A DNA stretch of 64,000 bases from Planctomycetaceae bacterium (lineage in GTDB: Bacteria > Planctomycetota > Planctomycetia > Planctomycetales > Planctomycetaceae), in assembly GCA_021732785.1 (NCBI GenBank), contig JAKFUG010000022.1, positions 1 to 64,000 of the forward strand, read 5' to 3'. Position numbers and translations under genes: made by a program. This document shows, piece after piece, positions 26,231 through 33,919 of the stretch (its first letter is position 1; each line of letters begins with the position of its first letter). The notes beneath the pieces were generated by a model that ran no database searches, had not been told where the DNA came from, and was given only the letters and a program-made list of their open reading frames with translations.

Positions 26231-27538
26231 TTACAGAACCTGTATCGACAGCGGATCGCCACTCCAACTGGCGGCACGGAGAATGGCGGCGAGGGTGACG
26301 AGGGCGTCGCAGGTCGGCGTGGTTTCGGCCCACCAGAAACGCAGGGCCGCATCGACGCCGCACAGCGCGGTGGGCGAGTTGAGTGCGGTGACCAACTCCG
26401 TGGCTCCGCCGTCAACAATCGTCCGGGCGAGTGCCAGACTGGATACCTGTTCGACGGCGGTCCGTGATACCACCGCTTTGTATTGGGGTTGCTCAACCAG
26501 CGTGCGAGTCATCAACCACGGCAGCCATTGGCCCGCGGGAATGACGTCGCCGCGTTCGTCCATCACGGTGAGCGATTGCCCATCGACGCCAAAGCCGAAG
26601 GCCATGTCGGCATGATGTTCGTGGACGGCCTCCTTCAATGTCGCCGCGGTCAGCGCTGCGGTGTCTTCGGCCCGTGGTTGCAGTAACCGCAAGCCGTGGT
26701 ACTGGCACGGCGTTTTCGTGAAGACCCGGTCGAGCAACCGTTCGGTGAGCGGCGAGGTGGCTCCGCAGACCACGCGGAACGGTCGCAGCGCGTGGAAATG
26801 TTGCCACAACGTCGCTTCGTATTCCGCGGACACCGGCCAGGTGCGCAGCGAACCCGGCGTGCGTGTCGGTCGTGAGATCGGCAGGGTGACGGCGATCGAC
26901 CACCGCTGCCACAACGCCGCTTCATCCAACGGGACGCCTTGCGGGCCGAGCAGGTCGAAGCCCGTCCATGAGGCATCGAATCCGTTCCCGGTGACAAACA
27001 CGCCGGCCTGGGCATCGAGTTGCCCCGCGGCGAACTGCCATACGGGCTTCAAAGTCTGTCCGAGGTCAACCACCTGGCAACCCATCCGTCGCAGTCCCTC
27101 GACCACACCCACGGCGAGGTCCGGTGACGATGGCCGTTCGTCATAACCGACGACGACCGTCGGCCCAACGGGAAAACGATCGACGGTGTCGGTCAAGATC
27201 GGGGATTCATCACACCGTCCCGGCAACGGTCGGCGGTCCCACAACCACGCCGCGATCACCATTGCCCACTGCTGGGCATCGTGGCGGGTGAGATCGTTGA
27301 GATACCGACCCCGCAGTCCGTCGCCGGTCAAGCGGATTTGGCTGGTTCGCCCCGCCGCGGCGGATTCCCACCCGATGATCACACTCTCGGGAAGCAGGCC
27401 GGTGTCACATCGATGCGGGCATGCCTGGCACGCCGGATAGAACGCACTCAGCCGGGCCAGATGGACCGCGCGACTGATAGCGTGGCGTTCGCCCGGACAG
27501 GTGTAAAAAGCCGCCGGTGGCGACGACAATTCCCGCAT
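26231..27538 (-). CDS. Degenerate phosphohexomutase (PGM/PMM) homologue with N-terminal Cys cluster
   Basis: 435 aa; ATG preceded by GGGGGAAATC. Residues 65-345 follow the phosphoglucomutase/phosphomannomutase fold: 'GDGLRGRYLND' (cf. GxxGIRG), 'VVVGYDERPSSPDLAVGVVE', 'GCQVVDLGQTLKPVWQFAAG'. Yet the phosphoserine loop TASHNP is 'TGNGFD' (183-188), the metal loop DGDGDR aligns to 'GVDGQS' (317-322), no GExSGH loop is found, and the phosphate-binding fourth domain (RPSGTEP) is absent. An N-terminal extension carries Cys14, Cys37, Cys40 and Cys44, a possible zinc or Fe-S site. I infer a non-catalytic, perhaps regulatory or sugar-phosphate-binding, family member. Confidence 0.8.
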   Translation of the reverse strand: MRELSSPPAAFYTCPGERHAISRAVHLARLSAFYPACQACPHRCDTGLLPESVIIGWESAAAGRTSQIRLTGDGLRGRYLNDLTRHDAQQWAMVIAAWLWDRRPLPGRCDESPILTDTVDRFPVGPTVVVGYDERPSSPDLAVGVVEGLRRMGCQVVDLGQTLKPVWQFAAGQLDAQAGVFVTGNGFDASWTGFDLLGPQGVPLDEAALWQRWSIAVTLPISRPTRTPGSLRTWPVSAEYEATLWQHFHALRPFRVVCGATSPLTERLLDRVFTKTPCQYHGLRLLQPRAEDTAALTAATLKEAVHEHHADMAFGFGVDGQSLTVMDERGDVIPAGQWLPWLMTRTLVEQPQYKAVVSRTAVEQVSSLALARTIVDGGATELVTALNSPTALCGVDAALRFWWAETTPTCDALVTLAAILRAASWSGDPLSIQVL

Positions 27539-27605
27539 GATTTCCCCCGCGAGAGTTGTAGGTTTCCGCCGCGGAGTTGGTCAATGCCGGTTCCTGTCCG
27601 CTTGA

Positions 27606-28148
27606 CTACTTAAACCCGCGGCGGCGGACCAGGCTGTAGCGTTCGAGGGCTTCCAGAATGATCGGGTAGGCGGTCTTTGCCGAGGTCAACTCGTCGACTT
27701 CCACCGCTTTGCCTTCCAGCATTTTGTAATCCTGGAAAAAGCGGCGAATCATCGCCAAGCGGTGCGGCGGCAGTTCGTCCGCTTCATGGAACGAGTTGAA
27801 TTCCGGATCGTGAACGGCGATCGCAAGGATTTTGTGATCCCGCTTGCCGCAGTCGATCATGGTCATCAGCCCAATCGCCCGGGCTTCCACCAAAGTGAGC
27901 GGATCGACCGGTTCCTGACAGAGCACCAGCACGTCCAGCGGGTCGTCGTCTTCAGCGAGCGTCTGCGGGATGAAGCCGTAATTCGCCGGGTAATAAACCG
28001 CGGAGTGCAGCATGCGGTCGAGTCGCAACAGCCCCGTAGGCTTGTCCAGTTCGTATTTGACGCTGGATCCCCGCGGAATTTCGATCACCGTCGTGAATTC
28101 GGTCGGCAGGTTTTCGCCGGGGATAACATCGTGCCAGGCGTGCGTCAT
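27606..28148 (-). CDS. ppa: Inorganic pyrophosphatase (family I)
   Basis: 180 aa from the ATG at 28148; a longer in-frame start is not supported. Family I features are clear: '[15 protein letters not shown]', '[18 protein letters not shown]', the signature '[11 protein letters not shown]' and '[13 protein letters not shown]'. It hydrolyses PPi to 2 Pi in the cytoplasm, pulling biosynthetic reactions forward. Length is normal for the family. It is transcribed divergently from pepT; the 300-bp gap holds an inverted repeat. Confidence 0.95.
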   Translation of the reverse strand: MTHAWHDVIPGENLPTEFTTVIEIPRGSSVKYELDKPTGLLRLDRMLHSAVYYPANYGFIPQTLAEDDDPLDVLVLCQEPVDPLTLVEARAIGLMTMIDCGKRDHKILAIAVHDPEFNSFHEADELPPHRLAMIRRFFQDYKMLEGKAVEVDELTSAKTAYPIILEALERYSLVRRRGFK

Positions 28149-28240
28149 TACGAATCGTCTCCAGATTGCGAAGTTGTCAGGCTGTAGTCTACTCGACAAC
28201 GCGGCAACGGGAAACCGTGTTGAAACGAAGGAAATCTCAA

Positions 28241-28376
28241 GTTCCAAACGCCCAATTCCAAACACGATTCAAAATCCAAATTCCAAACGAAGATTGCCAC
28301 ATCGGAACGGTTGCGTCGCTTCGTCTTCGTTCGAAATTTTTCCTTTGGAGCTGGTTTGGAATCTGGCGTTTGGAAC
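28241..28376. repeat. AT-richer inverted repeat between divergent ppa and pepT
   Basis: 23-nt arms (28241-28263 with 28354-28376, two mismatches; arm begins GTTCCAAACGCC) around a 90-nt loop containing repeated TTCCAAA-type strings. It is more AT-rich than its surroundings. Since both flanking genes point away, it cannot be a terminator for them; promoters must lie around it. A similar style of element is at 47345-47479. Confidence 0.7.
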
Positions 28377-28448
28377 GTGGAACTTCTCCTTCCCCGCTCG
28401 TATTCTTGCAATCAAAGAATCTCCGTCAGAATAGCCAAGGAACGACAG

Positions 28449-29693
28449 GTGCAACACGCGGCTTTGCTCGAACGGTTTCTGCGGTATGTGCGTCTCGACA
28501 CGCAGTCGGACGAAACGAGTACGACTTATCCCAGCACGGCGAAGCAACTGGTGCTCAGCCGCATGCTCGCCGACGAATGCCGGGCGATGGGATTGGCCGA
28601 TGTCAGTTGCGATGAGTTCGGGATCGTGATGGCGACGGTGCCGGGAACCACGCCGCATTCCGCACCCGCCATTGCGTTGGTGGCGCATGTGGACACATCG
28701 CCGGAGTACAGTTCGACGAACGTCCGCCCGCAAATTGTCGAGAACTACGCCGGTCATGATTTAATTCTCGCTGCCGATCCGACCAAGGTGATCCGCGTCG
28801 GCGAGAATCCGGAATTGAAAACGGTTCTCGGCCACACGCTCATCACCACCGATGGCACGACGTTGCTCGGCGGTGACGACAAAGCCGGCGTGGCGGTGAT
28901 CATGCAGGCGGCGGCGGAATTGATGGCCGCACGGCAACGCCTCGTTGCTCCAATCCGTGTCTGTTTCACCTGCGATGAAGAGATCGGCCGCGGGACCGAC
29001 AAGCTCGACTTGCAGAAACTGAACGTCGTGTGCGGATACACTCTCGATGGCGGCGGTCAGGGGCAAATCGACAGTGAAACGTTTTCGGCGGATCAAGCGG
29101 TCATCACCGTGGAAGGCGTCAACACGCATCCGTCGATCGGCAAAGGTGTGATGGTCAACGCGGTGCGGATTTTGAGCACGTTTCTCAGTCGACTGCCCAC
29201 TGCGCGGTTGTCCCCCGAAACCACCGATGGCCGGGATGGGTTTCTGCATCCGTACCACATTGAAGCGAGTGTTTCGAAAGCCACCGCGCGGATGATCCTG
29301 CGGGACTTTGAAACCGCCGCGCTGGCCGAACAAGCTGCGTTGCTGGAATCGATTGCTGCCAGTCTGCGGGGGGAACATCCGCGGGCGACGATTACCATCG
29401 AGATCAAACGCCAATATCGCAACATGCGCGATGGACTGGTGAATGAACCCCGTGCGCTGGCCAAAGCAGAAGCCGCCGTCAAAGCCACGGGCCTGACGCC
29501 CGAGCACACCATCATCCGCGGCGGGACGGACGGTTCGCTGCTGACGGAGAAGGGACTGCCGTGCCCCAACCTTTCATGCGGGCAGCACAATCCGCATTCG
29601 CCGTTAGAATGGGCGAGCCTCGACGAAATGGCATCCGCCGTGAAAGTGTTGACGCACCTCGCCGAAGAATGGGGTCGCGAACGGATGCCGTGA
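28449..29693 (+). CDS. pepT: Peptidase T (tripeptidase)
   Basis: 414 aa from a GTG at 28449 with CCAAGGAAC about 8 nt upstream; the frame's upstream extension falls in the inverted repeat and is rejected. M20 metallopeptidase motifs for two Zn: 'ALVAHVDTSPEYS' (first His/Asp), 'LLGGDDKAGVAVIM' (bridging Asp), 'CFTCDEEIGRGTD' (catalytic Glu pair), 'LDGGGQGQID' and 'SCGQHNPHSPLEW' (last His). 'RGGTDGSLLTEKGLPCPNLS' is also typical. It removes N-terminal residues from tripeptides in the cytoplasm. Length matches the family (about 410). Confidence 0.95.
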   Translation: MQHAALLERFLRYVRLDTQSDETSTTYPSTAKQLVLSRMLADECRAMGLADVSCDEFGIVMATVPGTTPHSAPAIALVAHVDTSPEYSSTNVRPQIVENYAGHDLILAADPTKVIRVGENPELKTVLGHTLITTDGTTLLGGDDKAGVAVIMQAAAELMAARQRLVAPIRVCFTCDEEIGRGTDKLDLQKLNVVCGYTLDGGGQGQIDSETFSADQAVITVEGVNTHPSIGKGVMVNAVRILSTFLSRLPTARLSPETTDGRDGFLHPYHIEASVSKATARMILRDFETAALAEQAALLESIAASLRGEHPRATITIEIKRQYRNMRDGLVNEPRALAKAEAAVKATGLTPEHTIIRGGTDGSLLTEKGLPCPNLSCGQHNPHSPLEWASLDEMASAVKVLTHLAEEWGRERMP

Positions 29694-29705
29694 GTCCATC
29701 TTGTA

Positions 29706-29778
29706 AGCGGCACGGCGCTAGCCGCTGGTTCTTGATTCGTTCCCGACAGGAAGAACCGGCGGCTAGCGCCGTGCCGCT
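29706..29778. repeat. Inverted repeat, family C, between converging genes
   Basis: 28-nt arms (29706-29733 with 29751-29778, one wobble mismatch; arm begins AGCGGCACGGCGCTAGCC) around a 17-nt loop. It fills the gap between pepT and the PaiB-like gene and touches the latter's stop codon, so it is probably a bidirectional terminator. Confidence 0.88.
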
Positions 29779-30392
29779 CAGAGGGAACGCATCCATTCGG
29801 CAATGGCAAGTTCATCAGAGCGGCCGGTTTCTCGCAGACCGTCGATCACTTTTGCCTGTCGTTCCGGCGGATGATTCTGGCTGAGTTTCCATTTCCCTTC
29901 CCACGTTTCGACTTCGATCTCGAAACCGACGATGGCCGCCAGGAGTTTATCGAGGAACTCGGGATCGGGAGACGACATCGACCACGGTTGCGGACGTGGC
30001 GATTCATATTTGATCACCGTTTGTCGAAGAATGTCGTAAAGCCGATCGCGATCCTCAATGAGTCGCAATGTTCCGGTCGCATGCACGGCGACGTAATTCC
30101 ACGTCGGCACCACATTCTGCGCGGCGTACCAACTTGGAGAGACGTACGCATGCGGTCCGTGGAATACCGTCAGCACGCGCTGATTTGCCGCGGTTTGCCA
30201 GTGCGTGTTCGCGCGGGCCATGTGACCGAACAATCGACCCTGCGGACCGGAATCGCGATCGAGCAATAACGGCAAATGACTCGCGACGGGTTCATGATCG
30301 GACTGAGAAAACAGAATCGCAAACCCGTGTCGGTCGACAAAGTCGCACAGTTTCGAGCGGTCGGTAACGGCAAAACTCGGAGGAATGTACAT
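29778..30392 (-). CDS. FMN-binding PaiB-like protein
   Basis: 204 aa from the ATG at 30392, since PaiB proteins begin 'MYIPP.F'; a start at 30410 would add six residues. The split-barrel flavin-binding fold shows 'HGFAILFSQSDHEPVASHLP', 'GHMARANTHW', 'LTVFHGPHAYVSPSWYAAQN', 'VPTWNYVAVHATGTLRLIED' and 'GFEIEVETWEGKWKLSQN'. In Bacillus PaiB represses protease and sporulation genes; in most bacteria it is better viewed as a flavoprotein of unknown role. The metallophosphoesterase gene ends 20 bp upstream, so the two probably form an operon. Confidence 0.92.
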   Translation of the reverse strand: MYIPPSFAVTDRSKLCDFVDRHGFAILFSQSDHEPVASHLPLLLDRDSGPQGRLFGHMARANTHWQTAANQRVLTVFHGPHAYVSPSWYAAQNVVPTWNYVAVHATGTLRLIEDRDRLYDILRQTVIKYESPRPQPWSMSSPDPEFLDKLLAAIVGFEIEVETWEGKWKLSQNHPPERQAKVIDGLRETGRSDELAIAEWMRSL

Positions 30393-30411
30393 CTCGAATC
30401 CATCACTCAAT

Positions 30412-31344
30412 TCATCGTCGGGGAGACCAGACGAAGTGATCGTTGCTCAGGGTCCGTTCGCCGTTCCAGCGGTAGGCGCAGAGGAAACCCTGCTTGGCAA
30501 CGCTGTAATCGAGACACGCCGCATTGGGGGCGAGGATCGCGGGTTGCTCGGCCCGCAGCCAATAATGTCCGAAAAAGACGGGTACGGCATCCGTCGGGTA
30601 CGACGGGGATGATTGAATCACGCTCTCTTCCAACGGAAATTCACACGTGATTTCGTTGGTCAGGGCATACGACTGATACGTTTGCCCGACGGGATCAGCG
30701 TACCAGCGGGCCCGCATCCGTTTGCGGATGTGACCGTCTTTGTCGGCAAACGTGACGCCGTTCGGTAGCGGGATCTCTTTCCCCTTCAACACCGTTTCGA
30801 GGGCCGTGAACAACGGGGAAGCCTCTTCGCTGGCCGCGTGCAGAAAATCGTCGGTGATGATTGTGGAACCGTCGCGAGCTTCGTTCAGCAACTGCATGGA
30901 TGGTTCATCCCAGCAGGCATGCACGGCGCGAATGCCATCGAGATCGAGCCACATCGGCAACATGCGGAACCAAGCCAGTGCTTCGGTCAGTTCCCGCGGC
31001 GACAATTGGTCGAGTGTTGCCCGGTGCTGGTGGATGTTCTTATCGGTATGCCGTCGCAAGAATTGGCCGGGATATTGCCGATCCGCCGTGTGAAACGCCA
31101 ATGCGTTCCATTCGTGATTGCCCATCACGGCGAGAGCCCGACCGTGTTCGACCATCGACCGTGCGATTTCAATGACGCGCGGAATATTCGGGCCGCGGTC
31201 GATAAAATCGCCGAGAAAAATCACTCGCCGATCAGGATGCTGGTAGACACCGTTCAACTCACGATAACCGAGTTGTGCCAGCAGCGCTTCGAGTTCCTGC
31301 GCGTGACCGTGAATGTCGCCGATGAGATCGTACATGGGAGGCAT
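30412..31344 (-). CDS. Metallophosphoesterase (calcineurin-like)
   Basis: 310 aa. The phosphoesterase signature is complete near the N-terminus: 'DLIGDIHGHAQELEALL', 'VIFLGDFIDRGPNI', 'ALAVMGNHEWNALAFH', and later 'IRAVHACWDE' and 'VFFGHYWLRAEQP'. These ligate two metal ions. The spacing resembles diadenosine tetraphosphatase (ApaH/PrpE) and Ser/Thr phosphatase relatives; which substrate it uses is unclear. The start at 31344 has a weak AGAGAC site; an ATG three codons later is possible. It precedes the PaiB-like gene. Confidence 0.88.
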   Translation of the reverse strand: MPPMYDLIGDIHGHAQELEALLAQLGYRELNGVYQHPDRRVIFLGDFIDRGPNIPRVIEIARSMVEHGRALAVMGNHEWNALAFHTADRQYPGQFLRRHTDKNIHQHRATLDQLSPRELTEALAWFRMLPMWLDLDGIRAVHACWDEPSMQLLNEARDGSTIITDDFLHAASEEASPLFTALETVLKGKEIPLPNGVTFADKDGHIRKRMRARWYADPVGQTYQSYALTNEITCEFPLEESVIQSSPSYPTDAVPVFFGHYWLRAEQPAILAPNAACLDYSVAKQGFLCAYRWNGERTLSNDHFVWSPRR

Positions 31345-31388
31345 TCAGTCTCTGTGCGACTTCATTTATCCTTCTTGCAGATTGATGA

Positions 31389-31410
31389 CCCAGGGATCGG
31401 AATCCCTGGG
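31389..31410 (-). terminator. Hairpin after the PQQ-like propeller gene
   Basis: A perfect 9-nt stem (31389-31397 with 31402-31410, arm CCCAGGGAT, 4-nt loop) 12 bp past the stop of the minus-strand gene. The trailing T-run is poor, so termination is likely but not certain. Confidence 0.6.
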
Positions 31411-31422
31411 CTTCTGGGGGGA

Positions 31423-32997
31423 TTATTCTTTGACGTCGAAGACCAGGAGTTTGTCCCAGTCGCGGATATAGAGTTTGCCACCGGCGACGACGGGATGGGC
31501 CCACGCGGGATGATTGGCACGCTGCGGTTGTTCGAAACGGCCGAGTTCCTGATAGCCCTTCGGTGTCGCGGCGGCGAGTGCCAGCGGCCCGTTTTCGCTG
31601 CGGAGAAAGAGCTTGCCGTCGGCCATCACCAGCGAACCCTTGCCGACCGAGCGATCTTGCCAGGCCGGTTTGCCGGAACGCAGGTCGAGACACGTCAGGA
31701 CCTGCTCGTCGAAGCCGTACAGAAAGCCGTCCTTGAGAACCATGCCGCCGTGATGATTCTTCATTTGTTTCGTGGCGTACTTCAATTCGGACTTGGTTTC
31801 GTTGTTCCGGTTGCTGGCCAGTTGGAACAGCGCGCCGCCCGTCCCGTAACCGGATGCGGTGAAAACATAGCCGTCATTGTAAACCGGGGCCGAACAGTTC
31901 GCCGTTCCATTGGCCGAGGCGTTCTGCCCCCACAGCGGGGTGCCGTCGGAGGCACGAACTCCCACGACGCCCGTATGGACGAAGTTCACGTACTGCCGCA
32001 CGCCGCCGACGTTGATCGCGATCGGAGAGGAATATGCCGCCATCGGCGTCCCGTCGATCACCGAGCGCCAGACCGGTTTCCCGGTGAACTTGTTGAGGGC
32101 CACCATCGTCGCTGTCTTTCCGCCGGGTGAGCAGATCAGGCGGTCATCGTCGATCAGAATCGATTCGCTGATGCCCCACGTGATGTTGTTACCGCCGAAT
32201 TCTTCCAGAATATTGAATTCCCAGACCACCTCGCCGGTGTTGACGTTCGCACAAACGAGATCGCCATTGGCACCGAGCGCGTAAACCCGATCGCTATCGA
32301 CCGTCGGCGTGCTGCGGGGGCCGCCGCCCTGGCCATCACCGCGGAGCTTACCCACGCGGCGGGTCCATTTCACGTTTCCATCGTCTCGGTTCAACGCCAG
32401 CAACACTTCGTCATCGCGCTGGCTTCCCATTGTGAAAATCGTGTCGCCGACAATCGACACGCTGGAATAACCTTCGCCATAACCATCGTGGACGAACAGC
32501 AACTTGGGTCCGCCGTCGGGCCATTTGTCGAGCAGGCCGGTTTCCAGTGAGATGTTGTCGCGGTTCGGACCGCGATATTGCGGCCAGTCTCCTGCGGCAC
32601 TGTCGGCTGGGGCGTCGTCGTCGGCTTTTCTCGACTTCGCTGTCGATTTAGGTTTCTCCGTTTTCGGCACGGCGGGTTTCGATCCCGCTGCGGCCGCCAC
32701 GCGCGCATTCACTTTCGTCACCACACGGTCTTGCGAATCGGTGAAGACCGACACCGCCTGCCCTTCTTCCAGGGCTTTCACATCGGCTTTCTTGCCATCG
32801 ATGGTGATGGGCGTCGCATCGGTCAACGCGAAGACTTTGGACGCGGGCTTGGCCGTCAATTTGATTTTCAGCGATTGCCCGTTTTCGTCGATCGCTTCGA
32901 CCGTTCCGCTGTAGATGGCGGCCTGGCCGAATGTCGCCGCGAGCGCAACGGCCAAACCGGCAAAGGCATACACTGCATATCGTCGCCCGGTGCTCAT
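31423..32997 (-). CDS. Exported PQQ-like beta-propeller protein
   Basis: 524 aa from the ATG at 32997, which follows CAGGAGC; 59 upstream codons are rejected. Signal peptide about 1-26 (MSTGRRYAVYAFAGLAVALA...). Residues about 27-95 form a small beta domain ('IYSGTVEAIDENGQSLKIKL', 'EEGQAVSVFTDSQDRVVTKV'), followed by a Lys/Pro/Ala linker. From about 135 the PQQ-like propeller starts with the planctomycete opening 'GDWPQYRGPNRDN' and runs through repeats such as 'VSIVGDTIFTMGSQ', 'TPTVDSDRVYALGANGDLVC' and 'GKPVWRSVIDGTPM'. Usually these bind no PQQ. Function unknown; periplasmic scaffold or enzyme. Divergent from the FHA gene. Confidence 0.82.
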   Translation of the reverse strand: MSTGRRYAVYAFAGLAVALAATFGQAAIYSGTVEAIDENGQSLKIKLTAKPASKVFALTDATPITIDGKKADVKALEEGQAVSVFTDSQDRVVTKVNARVAAAAGSKPAVPKTEKPKSTAKSRKADDDAPADSAAGDWPQYRGPNRDNISLETGLLDKWPDGGPKLLFVHDGYGEGYSSVSIVGDTIFTMGSQRDDEVLLALNRDDGNVKWTRRVGKLRGDGQGGGPRSTPTVDSDRVYALGANGDLVCANVNTGEVVWEFNILEEFGGNNITWGISESILIDDDRLICSPGGKTATMVALNKFTGKPVWRSVIDGTPMAAYSSPIAINVGGVRQYVNFVHTGVVGVRASDGTPLWGQNASANGTANCSAPVYNDGYVFTASGYGTGGALFQLASNRNNETKSELKYATKQMKNHHGGMVLKDGFLYGFDEQVLTCLDLRSGKPAWQDRSVGKGSLVMADGKLFLRSENGPLALAAATPKGYQELGRFEQPQRANHPAWAHPVVAGGKLYIRDWDKLLVFDVKE

Positions 32998-33221
32998 TCT
33001 CAATGCTCCTGCGGGATGGCTTGTCGTCCGCGCGACGCCGCTGCGGCAAACGATTGCCCCCGTGGCCGGTATTGTGTCAGGTGGCTGCGAAATGTCCAAA
33101 GGCAATTTGCGAGAAACAATTCGAGGCCATCGCAACGTCTCCCGCCTTGACGGCCCTTCAGGGGGGAATGACATAATGGGGTGACTGCTCGATCGCCCTT
33201 TGCAACCGGACTGGCTTGGCT

Positions 33222-33650
33222 ATGCACGCACAACTCACCCCGATCAAAGGCGGCCACCCGTTTGTGATCAAGCGCGATGTCACCCTCGTCGGTCGGCAAA
33301 AGGACCAATGTGACCTGGTGCTCGAGCGCAGCAGCATTTCCAAAATGCACTGCCTGATCGTCCGCACCGACGGCCTCCTCTTTATTCGCGACCTCGGCAG
33401 CACCAACGGAACCAAGGTGAATGGACAGCGCGTCGTCCGCGGGGCGTTGCTGCCGGGAGACGAACTGGCCTTTGCCAGCGAGAAATTCCGGGTGGAAATG
33501 GGGCCCGATCTTCCCGAGGAACCGGAAGATGTGCATGGGGCTCAGACCGAAGAAATCCGCTTGCCGGTCGGAGGACTGCTCGCCGGACTTCAGGACGACG
33601 CGGATTCGGTGCATAGCGACAGCGACGTCCGCTTGCTCGATGAAGAGTGA
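33222..33650 (+). CDS. FHA domain protein
   Basis: 142 aa from the ATG at 33222 (a TTG two codons earlier is possible). Nearly the whole N-terminal part is one forkhead-associated domain: 'VTLVGRQKDQCDLVLERSS' with 'ISKMHCLI' (the conserved Arg and Ser-x-x-His), then 'DLGSTNGTKVNGQRV'. It should bind phosphothreonine peptides in the cytoplasm, so it is part of Ser/Thr-kinase signalling, with no kinase nearby. The C-terminal 45 residues are acidic and unstructured. Confidence 0.92.
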   Translation: MHAQLTPIKGGHPFVIKRDVTLVGRQKDQCDLVLERSSISKMHCLIVRTDGLLFIRDLGSTNGTKVNGQRVVRGALLPGDELAFASEKFRVEMGPDLPEEPEDVHGAQTEEIRLPVGGLLAGLQDDADSVHSDSDVRLLDEE

Positions 33651-33919
33651 ATTGGGTTCGTCGCGTGCGGAACACCGTCGCGAAGTTTTCTCTGTGCTCG
33701 GTGATATTTCGTACACATCTCCGGCATGTTGCCAATTCGCCTCGCAACACCCAAGATTGCGCGACCGGTAAACTCGACTTCGCTTCCCATGCTTTGTTAA
33801 GCTAAGAACTTACCGTTGAGCCAAGGGCGCAGTCATAATTGCCCATTCAGTCTAATGAAGTTCACTCTCGCGTCTGGTTTCTGGCACCGGACACGCGGTT
33901 TCCTATCTGGAGTTCGTTC

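Noticed and set aside
28311-28448. Longer N-terminus for peptidase T
   Set aside because: These codons lie in the inverted repeat; the GTG at 28449 has AAGGA upstream and matches the family's usual start.
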